From: Conchocele bisecta
Taxonomy: Eukaryota > Mollusca > Bivalvia > Lucinida > Thyasiridae
Assembly: GCA_029237695.1 (NCBI GenBank)
Contig: CM055274.1
Coordinates: forward strand, 65,593,484-65,657,483
Length of the DNA stretch: 64,000 nt
Reading direction: 5' to 3'
The notes under the pieces are model-generated. The model made no database searches. It was not told the origin of the DNA and worked only from the letters and a program-made list of their open reading frames with translations. Shown here piece after piece: positions 37,121-47,512 of this stretch; within the stretch, counting starts at the first letter, position 1; every line of letters begins with the position of its first letter. The translations under genes and the position numbers were made by a program.

Positions 37121-37216
37121 CTCTGATATTTGAGTCTGTCTCCAAAAACAAGCATAGTGGAGTGGTGTGTTTCCATGCTCATTTATGGCATTTATGTTAG
37201 CCTTGTTATGCAGGAG
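37121..37216 (-). CDS. ILK: ILK exon, ankyrin repeat 3
   Basis: On the minus strand the tract TTCTATTGTAG is followed by exactly 32 codons and then a strong donor GTAAGT. The product starts [20 protein letters not shown] and continues [12 protein letters not shown]. Human ILK has [20 protein letters not shown] followed by YACFWGQDQVAE. Both ends are phase 0, compatible with the neighbouring exons. No frame in the ORF scan reached this short exon; it was found by reading the reverse strand. Its acceptor and first nine codons form the first, diverged unit of the 45 bp minisatellite that lies immediately upstream in the intron. This suggests the array arose by duplication of this splice junction. 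Confidence 0.95.
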
Positions 37217-37675
37217 CTACAATAGAAACATGACATTTATATTGACCTCGTTATACAGGGACTACAGTAGAAACATCTATGTTGACCTTGTTATACAGAG
37301 ACTACAATAGAAACATGACATTTTTGTTGACCTTGTTACACAGGGACTACAATACAAACATGACATTCAAGTAGACCTTGCTATACAGGGACTACAATAG
37401 AAACATGACATTCAAGTAGACCTTGCTATACAGGGACTACAATAGAAACATGACATTTATGTTGACCTTGTTATACAGGGACAACAATAGAAGCATGACA
37501 TTTATGTTGACCTTGTTATAAAGGGACTACAATAGAAACATGACATTTATGTTGACCTTGTTATACAGGGACTACAATAGAAACATGACATTTATGTTGA
37601 CCTTGTTACACAGGGACTACAATAGAAACATGATATTTATGTTGAACTTGTTATACAGGGACTACAGAGCCTGAC
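37190..37675 (-). repeat. 45 bp minisatellite derived from the ILK 3' splice junction
   Basis: About eleven 45 bp units run without a break out of the ILK exon at 37121-37216. On the minus strand each unit carries TTTCTATTGTAG, then TCCCTGTATAAC and AAGGTCAACATAAAT. These match the real acceptor and the first nine codons of the exon at about 22 of 27 coding positions. Units differ mostly by single bases (C/T in TATACAGG or TACACAGG; one unit has GACAACAAT). The unit length is a multiple of three. If a decoy acceptor were used, the coding frame would meet the TAG of the next unit within 15 codons. The array ends near 37675 in a different dispersed repeat. Confidence 0.9.
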
Positions 37676-37715
37676 AATAGCAGCTTTTACCAGTAGGTCC
37701 GGGACCTAATAAGAA

Positions 37716-39422
37716 ACAAGAGGGCCATGATGGCCCTAATTCGCTCACCTGACTCCATGAACACCAGAGGAGAATGTGACATTGAGTTCATATGTTTTTT
37801 AAAAAAATTGTGCTATTTTTAGATGGCGGTCATCTTGGATTAAGCGATGACTCTCATTTTACCAAATCTGAAAATGCTTCACCCAAGGATCTTAACTTAC
37901 TATGAAGTTTGGCCAGCATCGGCCATGTGGTTCCTGAGAAAAAGACGTTAAAAATCTTGAATAAATGGACCTTTTGGCAGCCATCATGGATGACATAATC
38001 ATCCGATTCCGACAATTATTGCACCAGAGCAATCGCCTCATCGATACCTTCAATTTGATATATGACATGAGCATATTCGTTCAAAAATAAAATTTGACCC
38101 CAATTTGACCCCACGGGCCACGCCCATTTTTGACCCCGGGGTCACCATTTTAACACCTTTGAAAGAGCATTCTACATCGATCATTCCTACCAAGTTTCGT
38201 CGAAATCCGGCTGGCGGTTCATGAGAAGAAGATTTTTTAAGAATTTGTGCTATTTTTAGACGGCAGCCATCTTGGATTAGCGACGACATCCGTTTTAACA
38301 AATCTGAAAAGGCTTCACAAAATGGACGATAATTGAAGATTGGCCACCATGGGTCAAGCGTTTTGTGTGAAGAAGAATTTTGAAATCTCTAATAAAAGAA
38401 CGACCTTTTGACCTTTTGGCAGCCATCTTGGATGACATGACCATCCAATTTCGACAAAAAATGTACCAGAGCGATCGCCTCTTTGATACTTCGATTTGAT
38501 ATGGACATGACCACATTCGGTCAAAAATAATTTTTTTAGATGGCGGCCATCTTGGATTAGCGACGACCTCCGTTTTAACAAATTTCGACAAAAAATGTAC
38601 CAAAACGATCGCCTCTTTGATACCTTCGAATTGATATAGACATGACCATATTCGGTCAAAAATAAAATTTGACCCCAATTTGACCCCACGGGCCACGCCC
38701 ATTTTTAACCCCAGCATTGTACATCGATCATTCCTACCAAGTTTCGTCGAAATCCGGCCAGCGGTTCATGAGAAGAAGATTTTTTAAGAATTTATGCTAG
38801 TTTTAGACGGCAGCCATCTTGGATTAGCGATGACCTCCATTTTAACAAATCTGAAAAGGCTTCACCCATGGACCATAACTTTTAAGTTTGGCTACCATGG
38901 GCCAAGCGGTTCATGTGCAGAAGAATTTTGAAATCTCTGATAAAAGAACGACCTTTTGACATTTCGGCGGCCATCTTGGATGACATAACCATCCGATTTC
39001 GACAAAAAATGCACCAGAGCGATCGACTCATTGATACTTTCGATTTGATACCTTCGATTTGATATATGACATGACCATCTTCGGTCAAAAATAAAATTTG
39101 ACCCCGGGGTCACCATATTAACAACTTTGAAAGAACATTGTACATCGATCATTCCTACCAAGTTTTGTCGAAATCCGGTTCTTGAGAAGAAGATTTTTGA
39201 AGAATTTGTGCTACTTTTAGACGACGGCCATCTTGGATTATTATAATGACGTCATTTTAACAATTTTGTAATCCCCCTACCTAAGGACCATGACCATGAA
39301 GTTTGGTGACTATAGGCCCAATGGTTACCGAGGAGAAGACGTTTGAAAATGTTCATGGACGACGACGGAAGACGAACACATTGCGGTAACAATAGCTCAC
39401 ATGAGCTTCGCTCAGGTGAGCT
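37716..39422 (+). mobile_element. Helentron-like element with both ends, 430 bp units
   Basis: The 5' end carries a near-palindrome AGGGCCATGATGGCCCT (37721-37737) and GCTCACCTGA (37743-37752). The 3' end has GGTAACAATA, then the hairpin GCTCACATGAGC/GCTCAGGTGAGC. TCAGGTGAGC (39412-39421) is the exact complement of the 5' word. Matching inverted subterminal words plus a 3' hairpin are Helentron features. Three to four partly deleted 430 bp units fill the inside. It lies between the two blocks of the ILK-derived minisatellite. No Rep/helicase is encoded. Confidence 0.78.
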
Positions 39423-39739
39423 AAAAAGATGAAAGGTCTGAGGAATTTTTTGGAAGATCCGAGAGGATAATCGCAAGCAAAATGGTAGAAATATGTGTCT
39501 GTTTCATACTAAATGACTCATGACACCATGAGTAGATACTCTACTGTGTCACCAAAAATTATCTTATAAGATGTTAATCAGAAAAGATTTAGCATCGCCA
39601 CTGAATGACGATTTCAATTTTATCACAGGTCGGGCGGACTTTTTGCTTGTAAAATACAAAGGTCCGACATTAAAATTTGCTGGTCCAGGACCACGGACCA
39701 GTGCTATTTTCAGGCCCTGGACTATAACAGAAACACGAC

Positions 39740-40110
39740 ATTTGTGTTGACAGTGACATTTATGTTGACCTTGTTATACAGGGACTACAATAGAAACATG
39801 AGATTTGTGTTGACCTTGTTATACAGGGATTACAATAGAAACACAACATTTGTGTTGACCTCGTAATACAGGGACTACAATAGAAACATGAAATTTATGT
39901 TGACCTTGTTACACAGGGACTACAATAGAAACAGGACATTTATGTTGACCTTGTTACACAGGGACTACGTTAGAAACATGACATTTGTGTTGACCTTGTT
40001 ATACAGGGACTACAATAGAAACATGACATTTATGTTGACCTCGTTACACAGGGACTACAATAGAAATATGGCATTTATGTTGACCTACTTATACAGGGAC
40101 TACATTAGAC
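39740..40110 (-). repeat. Second block of the 45 bp ILK-junction minisatellite
   Basis: Eight or nine further 45 bp units of the type TTTATGTTGACCTTGTTATA (plus strand) lie about 2 kb beyond the first block. They are separated from it by dispersed repeats and a Helentron-like insertion at 37716-39422. The plus-strand open frame across this block, with a 15-residue period, is an artefact of the 45 bp period. More G for A changes (TTTGTGTTGACC) occur here than in the first block. The simplest reading is one array later split by insertions. Confidence 0.85.
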
Positions 40111-40152
40111 ATATATATTTTTCTAGTAAAACACTAATTTTCTACTTCATTC

Positions 40153-40348
40153 ATTCCATATTACATTATACGATGGTAACTATCCACTCTAGGGAGCCCA
40201 CCGGAGGGCCCGCCACTAACCTCCCGTGGTATAGACCATACCCCTGGATAGCCGCGTGCATGCGCACTTGCGACTATGATCTACATGGTTGAGCGATACA
40301 ACCAAGCATGGCTGGGAGGTGGAACTTACTAATAATGTAATATGGAAT
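40153..40348. mobile_element. 196 bp inverted-repeat element
   Basis: The 17 bp ends ATTCCATATTACATTAT (40153-40169) and the exact complement (40332-40348) enclose a GC-richer core. Flanking TTCATTCATTC words occur on both sides (about 40146 and 40391). No coding capacity. Confidence 0.75.
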
Positions 40349-40349
40349 T

Positions 40350-40734
40350 TCATCCATAGAAATGTATTTTACTAGAAACATTTTTTTCAACTTCATTCAT
40401 TCTATGTTAGGCCATAAAAAATTACATTGGTTCCGACACGGGGTTTGCGGAATTCGGCGCGGGAGGGCGGATTTGTAACAGAATAGTGGTTTCTCTAGCT
40501 TGCATTTTGACACATCATTTGTCTAATTGGTAAAATAATGCCCAGTGATATCTACAGCTGTCGACACGTGTTTCTATATACAAATTAAATTAAATTATAT
40601 TAAAAGCCATTTTACGAGAGCGATATATTACCCGACATATTGAATAATAACGAAATGACGTCACAACATAATGATGACAAGAGTTGTCAGAAGACAACGA
40701 AGATCGCCTGTTGGCAGCCTTCAATTAAACTTGG
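40350..40734. other. Intron DNA, nothing recognised
   Basis: Sequence between the small inverted-repeat element and the next core-repeat array; no clear feature. Confidence 0.4.
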
Positions 40735-40838
40735 CACAGTTGCATAAAAAACTTGACCTTGGGTTAAGGGGTGTGCGGTGGACCCTGTCATTGGGGTCAG
40801 TGGTGCAAGGTGGGTCGTGGGTTTGCTATAGCATAATA

Positions 40839-42297
40839 CAGTGCGACCCCGTTAGTACACGGAAGTCCGGCGACATACAACCTTCCGTGTTGCTTATCCG
40901 AACCGTGCTATATCCGTTCTCGCCCAAGACGCATCATAATGTCAACAAAAAATACATGTACACTGTACACTGTGACTGCGAATGAACGACGTCGCCAATG
41001 CCTATAATATGCCATAAGTTTTCACTGTTATCTTCGCATATAATAAATATATTGAATCCAAGAATTGTTAACGTCATGTTTTATTTATTCATCATGTTCA
41101 TGTAGAATGTAGATCTACGCAGGTCCGTGCAATCCATTATTGTAAACGCGTGTAGAAAAAAGTGTAGTAATGATGACGCAATGACCCAATGACCGATATC
41201 CTGTTCCATCAGTTGCAACATCACGGACAAGCTCGTGCGTTGAAATCTGTGTTTACTCATATGGTGAGCACAGGTGGAAGACAGGACCTATGACACCAAA
41301 ATAAATGCCTATTAAAAAAAATCCCATTATCCCACCCACCTGGTATCGTACTGTACATGACGTTAATAATAGAACGAGATCAAGTGGGTGGGGTAATGGA
41401 TATTTTTGTAATGGTCATTTTCTTTTGTGTCACACGTCCGACTATTCCACCTGTGGGTTTGAGTACAGACCTGTCTAGACATGTTTTGCCAGACGTGTTA
41501 TAATATTGCGCCAGTTCATGAGGCAATCAGGCTTATCACGCGAGATTTTCGACGAAGATGAATCTGATAATAGTGTACATTTTCTGTAAACGATATCGAA
41601 TGTTGACGAATATTAAATTAGTAATTATTACGCATTTGCTCTGAAAATGTTATCAACTTTCCGATATATTAACAGAAAATAGTCAAATCATTCTCGGCGA
41701 AAATCTCAGTTACCGTATATAATAAAGTTGATTATCTCATGCACTGGCTCAATTATGACTAGCGAAACGAAACAAGGCCAGTTGTCGTGTACACATTTGT
41801 GTACATGCGCCGGGGGCGTGGGCAGTGCTGTAAGAATTTAGTTAATCTGGGTCGAGTTAATCTGCGCGACTGATACGCGATCTCCGATTGGTCAGCCTTT
41901 ACACCTAATTAATATTCCACCAATGTTGAGCGCGAACGCATGCCGGAAAAATGAAATCGAGCACATAACAATTAGCACTGCTTTGTTACTGGTCTTACTG
42001 ATCTTATTCCCAGTTTGCTTGGATTAATTTACGAAATGTGCAAACGTGATCAGCTGCACATTCACATCGGTGAGATAATAGGAGGCTATGCGGCATAGCC
42101 CATAAAAAAAAAATCGTCCATTTTGGGTCTAATTTGGGAAAGAATCGCAAATTTAACACGATTTCTGACAATAGTCGTGTTACAAAATTTAACACGATTT
42201 TGATATACAAATAGGAAAAAAATTCGGGAGCCAAGGCACAACCGTGTACTAACCGAATTCGTGTTATAGTGAAGCGTGTACTAACGGGGTCGCACTG
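40839..42297. mobile_element. 1.46 kb transposon with perfect 23 bp ends, TA target
   Basis: The ends CAGTGCGACCCCGTTAGTAC and the exact complement match over 23 bp (40839-40861, 42275-42297). TA flanks both sides. The interrupted host unit (CTATAGCATAA...TAGCATATTAAGATGAATG) can be rejoined. The end sequence and TA target suggest the Tc1/mariner/pogo group. No transposase reading frame is left. Confidence 0.87.
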
Positions 42298-43801
42298 TAT
42301 AGCATATTAAGATGAATGCATGTATGAAATATCAATGCGCTCGCTGAAAACAGAAGTAAAACAAAAGTTAACCCAACGTTAAGTTTATGAACGCACTAAG
42401 TTGATGATTTTCTACAGCATGATAGCTATTCAGATGAGAAATGCATGTATGAATGTGCTAAGTTTGTGACCTTGACCTTGGGGAAAGGTGTGGGGGGGTG
42501 GGTCATGGATTTTCTGTAACACAATAGAGGATCATCAGATGAATGCATGTATGAAATATCAAAGCGTTCCCTGTAAAGAAACAGAAGTCACACAACATTT
42601 ACCCCAACGTTAAGTTTATGAATCTGCTAAGTTTGTGACCTTGGGGTAAGGGTTGGGTGGTGGGTTGTGGATTTGCTACAGCATGATAGAGGGTCATCTG
42701 AGGAATGCATGTATGAAATATCAAGGCGTTCCATGACAGGAAACAGATGTTATAAGACATTTACACCAAGTCTGTGAGCTTGACCCTGGGCTTAGCGGGG
42801 GCGAGACGAGTGTGGATTTGTTACAGGGCGGTAGAGGAGGATTGGAGCAATGCGTGTGTGAAATGTGAAGCAGATCCGAGCAAGGAAACAGAAATTACAA
42901 GCTATTTACCCGAGCGTCAAGGTTTCGAACACACCAAGTCTGTGACCTTGACTCTGGGCTTAGCGACGGCGGGACGAATGTGAATTTGTCACAGGGCGGT
43001 AGAGGAGCATTGGAGCAATGTGTGTGTGAAATGTGGAGCAGATCCGAGCAAGGAAACAGAAATTATAAGCCATTTACCCTGAGAGTTAAGGTTTCGAACG
43101 CACCAAGTCTGTGACCTTGACCCTGGGCTTAGCGGCGGCGGGACGAATGTGAAACAGAAATTATAAGCCATTTACCCGAGCATTAAGGTTTTGAGCGCAC
43201 CAAGTCTGTGACCTTCACCCTGGGCTTAGCGGGGGCGGGACGAATGTGGATTTATCACAGGACGGTAGAGACCATTGGAGCACTGTGTGTGTGAAATGTG
43301 AAGTAGATCCGAGCAAAGAAACAGAAATTATAAGCCATTTACCCGAGTGTTAAGGTTTCGAACGCACCAAGTCTGTGACCTTGACCCTGGGCTTAGCGGC
43401 GGCGGAACGAATGTGGATTTGTCACAGGGTGGTAGACGTATGTTTCGGGACGTACGTACGTACATACAGACGCCGGTAACACTATATGCCCCCTTCACCA
43501 TTCGGTGGCGGGGGCATAAACAGATGTTATAAGACATTTACCCAACATTAAGTATATGATTGAGCTAAGTTTGTGACCTTGACCTTGGGGAAAGGGGTGG
43601 GAGGTGGGTCATGGATTTGCTACAGCATGATAGAGGGTCATCTGAGGAATGCATGTATGAAATATCAAGGCGTTCCATGAAAGGAAACAGATGTTATAAG
43701 AAATGTACCCCAACGTTAAGTATATGAATGTGCTAAGTTTGTGACCTTGACCTTGGGGTAAGGGTTGGGTGGTGGGTCATGGATTTGCTACAGCATGATA
43801 G

Positions 43802-44274
43802 TGAGTGAGTGAGTGAATAGGGTTTAACGTCCGCTTTTCTGACATAGAGGTACAAGCCTCAGGGAGTCTACACGCAGACGGGTCAACGGGGTCGTGTCCC
43901 GTATCCACCTGTCCGAGGGGGGTAAATCCCAACTTCAGAACTCAATATTTACAATCAAAATATATATTCAGTCCTGAAATTAGAACAACCTGATCTGGTG
44001 CCAGGCCCTCGCCACACCAGCATCATTTATCCCATCCCCTAAAAGTAATAGGATTAGCGCTAATCTTACTTTTATATATGGGGCATAGCCCGACTCAACT
44101 CTCACGTACAAGAAAGCCAAAAATGTACATGAGGGCCAAATCCGGTATAGTGGGTTCCGGAAAGTATGAACCCAATCGTTAAGCCAGTTTAGTCGCCTTT
44201 TACGACAAGCAATGGCTACTGCAGCACTATTCTCAGGATCAGTTGATCCCGCCCCGGTGCCTGCACGGGGCGTC
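43802..44274 (-). mobile_element. Retroposon with 12 bp target duplication and (TCAC)n tail
   Basis: ACAGCATGATAG is duplicated at 43790-43801 and 44275-44286, inside a core-repeat unit. On the minus strand the insert contains TTGTCGTAAAAGGCGACTAA and GCGGACGTTAAACCCTATTC and ends in (TCAC)n. Tails of this type are familiar from gastropod and bivalve LINE/SINE 3' ends. Related fragments lie at 12119-12340, 36057-36200 and 53467-53740. No reverse transcriptase is present, so it is a truncated LINE or a SINE. Confidence 0.8.
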
Positions 44275-44380
44275 ACAGCATGATAGAGGGTCATCTGAGG
44301 AATGCATGTATGAAATAACAAGGTGTTCCATGAAAGGAAACAGAAGTTAGACATTTACCCCAACGTTAAGTTTGTGGATG

Positions 44381-45057
44381 CCGACGACGCCGACTATGCC
44401 GGGGGTATGCCATAAGCTCTTCTGCACATTGTGCAGGCAAGCTAAAAATGGGTGTTGTTTGGGTGGATATTGGAGCTTTGCCCAGATCATAGATTGGTAA
44501 ACACAGTAAGACGTGGCATACGTCAGAAGTATAGAGGCGGAGTATATTGTACAAACCCCCTAAAATAAAGGAGAATTCTGAATTTACGGCCATTGTAGTT
44601 TCTAACTAATATACATACCCCGCCCGTGGGTGGGATTGAGGTGTAATGTACTATATGTGGTGGAATTTACTATACTATCAGCAAATTACCGAAGCATCGT
44701 GAATATCACTATAATAGAAATTATATAGTAAAAGTTAAACAGAACAACGTATTTATAAATCCATCCTGTAGTTAGGATAATGTTATAGTTAGCTGGTGTT
44801 TGTATATGTTACTATTTATTAATTTACTTTTACTTATTTTTAGACTTGGGGAATTAGGCTCAATTTGATCGAAAGATTAAAAGACAAAGACATATGATGA
44901 TTCTATTATGTAATATTCCCAAGAGCTCCCTCGCAACCGAAACAATGCCCTTTATACTAAGCAATGCGGGCGCTATAGAAAGCATCTCTGACCATTGCAT
45001 CAAATGCTCACAATGAGAACTGTGTTTGTTCAACACAGTTTAAATTGCTATAATTAA
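44381..45057. other. Intron DNA, nothing recognised
   Basis: AT-rich sequence without array or paired ends. A minus-strand 75-residue frame has no known motif. Confidence 0.4.
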
Positions 45058-46895
45058 CTAGAAATGGACGCTTGTCGACAAGCGCATGTGTATCCCCCTC
45101 CCCAGATACACAAGTAGTTTGAAAAAAGGGTGTTCGAGTTATGCTCCGGAGACAAAATCAGTGACGGAAAAAACAAAGGGAGATAACTAAAAAATTAGTG
45201 ATGCAAGAGTTGTCATTCTTGCGTGACACACCTTTAGGGTTGTGGTCTATGCATGTGTGAAGTTCCATGAAAATATTCCAAAGGGTGTTCCAGTTATGCT
45301 CCGGACACAAAATAAGTGCACGAAACAACAAAGGAAGATAACTAAGAAATTAACGACGCAAGAGTTGTCATTCTTACGTGCGACACACCTTTGGGTCGCC
45401 TTCTATGCATGTGTGAAGTTTAATAAACTAGAAAATGTGTTCATAGAACACGGATGTCCCACATATCGCTTTGATAATAAATGAGGCCAAATTCCAAGTC
45501 AAAATTTTCTTTTACTGAGCGAAATTTAAAGTTTTTGAAAGCACCAAGTATGTGACCTTGACCCTGGGCTTGGCGGGGCAGACGAACGTGGATTTGGCAC
45601 AGGGCGGTAGAGGACCATTAGAGCAAATGCATATATGAAATATGAAGCTGATCCGTGAAAGAAAACAGAAATTATAAGATATTTACCCGAGCGTTAAAGT
45701 TTTTGAAGCACTAAGTATGTGACCTTGACCCTGGGCTTGGCGGGGGCAGGACGAACGTGGATTTGGCACAGGGCGGTAGAGGACCATTAGAGCAATGCGT
45801 ATATGAAATATGAAGATGATCCAGGAAAGAAAACAGAAATTATAAGATATACCGAGGTTGTTTGAAGCACCAATATGACCTTGACTGGCTTCGCAAGACG
45901 AACGTGGATTTGGCACAGGGCGTAGAGACCATTAGAGCAATGCGTATATGAAATATGAAGATGATCCATTAAAGAAAACAGAAATTATAAGATATTTACC
46001 CGAGCGTTAAAGTTTTTGAAGCACCAAGTATGTGACCTTGACCCTGGGCTTCGCGGGGGAAGACGAACGTGGATTTGGCACAGGGCGGTAGAGGACCATT
46101 AGAGCAATGCGTATATGAAATATGAAGATGATCCAGGAAAGAAAACAGAAATTATAAGATATTTACCCGAGCGTTAAAGTTTTTGAAGCACTAAGTATGT
46201 GACCTTGACCCTAGGCTTGGCGGGGGCAGGACGAACGTGGATTTGGCACAGGGCGGTAGAGGACCACTAGAGCAATGCGTATATGAAATATGAAGCTGAT
46301 CCATGAAAGAAAACAGAAATTATAAGATATTTACCCGAGCGTTAAAGTTTTTGAAGCACCAAGTATGTAACCTTGACCCTGGGCTTGGCGGGGGCAGGAC
46401 GAACGTGTATTTGGCACAGGGCGGTAGAGGACCATTAGAGCAATGTGTATATGAAATATGAAACTGATCCGTGAAAGAAAACAGAAATTATAAGATATTT
46501 ACCTGAGCGTTAAAGTTTTTGAAGCACCAAGTATGTGACCTTGACCCTGGGCTTGGCGGGGGCAGGACAAAAATGGATTTGGCACAGGGCGGTAGTGAAC
46601 CATCAGAGCAATGTGTATATGAAATATGAAGCAGATCGGTCGAAGGATGAAGAAATTATGAGACATTTACCCGAGTGTTAAAGTTTTGTGACGGACGGAC
46701 GGACGGGAGGACGGGACGCACGTTCCTACGAATGAATACTTGTTGGGTTTTTACTCTATAAAAATACCCAACAAGAGTACCCAACACTATCCTAACCCTA
46801 CCCAATAAGATCCCCGTACGCTTACAACAAGTACCCATTCGTGTGTACGGACGGACGGACGGACGGACGGACAAGGGTAACATTAAATGCCCCCA
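45058..46895 (+). repeat. Copy of 3083-3540 followed by a core-repeat array and truncated terminus
   Basis: Positions 45058-45515 repeat the CGCTTGTCGACAAGCG segment (palindrome 45069-45084). About seven core-repeat units follow, one heavily deleted (45840-45940). Then come a GACGGAC tract, the same inverted-end insert as at 21860-21990 (46737-46845), (ACGG)n, and GGTAACATTAAATGCCCC, where the hairpin is cut at 46895. Confidence 0.78.
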
Positions 46896-47110
46896 CCACG
46901 AAATCAGAGCATGAAACAACAAAGGGAGATAAGTAAACAAGAATTCCGCGGAATCAAATGCCTCGCCTTGTCCCGCCTTGACCTCGAGCCTGGGCCCGAA
47001 AGCAATTTTCACTGGCCCGAACATATTATACAATTATTGACTAGTGAGCCATAGAATATCAGATTATATTCTATGGCTCACTAGTCAATAATTGTTTTAT
47101 TATATGATAA
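46896..47110. repeat. Third copy of the 24 bp arm palindrome segment
   Basis: It matches 4540-4735 and 22165-22360, including the palindrome (47036-47059 / 47066-47089, arms perfect). Homology stops at TTATTATATGATAA, beyond which the other two copies continue into A-rich units. Confidence 0.8.
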
Positions 47111-47512
47111 GGCCATAATAAAGAAGGTGTTTGTTTGCCCAAACGCGACCGACCCGAAAAAAACCAGCCGACTCAAAATCTTTTATCGCCGTAAACGTAG
47201 TATTCTTTTCTTTTTCTTTTTTGCTGATTTAGGCCCCTTTACAAAACTATTTTGTACAGGAATAATCAAGTTCGGTATATCCAAATCAAGTACGACCTTA
47301 TAGACTGTGTAATCCAAACGCTTTAGGCCTGTTGCACAGTAAAGTGGCCAATTGGGTTAGCATCATAACTCAAAAATAAACGTTAATATTTTCTTAGTTT
47401 TATTGTATTGTTTTATTGTTCGACATATTACGCTAATGGAATAACGCATAGAAAGATAACTTTTTGTCTGGTATTATTTATTTTTTTAGTTGAACAAATG
47501 CAGTCTGATAAC

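Larger units (their letters stand above)
40735..44380 (+). repeat. Core-repeat array, TTGGGGTAAGGGTTGGGTGG subfamily, with three insertions
   Basis: Units with GTGACCTTGACCTTGGGG and GATTTGCTACAGCATGATAG are interrupted by a TA-flanked transposon (40839-42297), by a stretch of a different core-repeat subfamily that ends in its own hairpin terminus (42760-43519; GGTAACACTATATGCCCC at 43474) and by a retroposon (43802-44274). Reading the units across the gaps restores continuous array sequence, which gives a clear order of insertions. Confidence 0.78.

Noticed and set aside
37190..37675. CRISPR-like array
   Set aside because: Units are contiguous with no unique spacers and the genome is eukaryotic; it is a minisatellite.
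39888..40292. 134-residue frame with a 15-residue repeat
   Set aside because: Direct product of the 45 bp minisatellite period.
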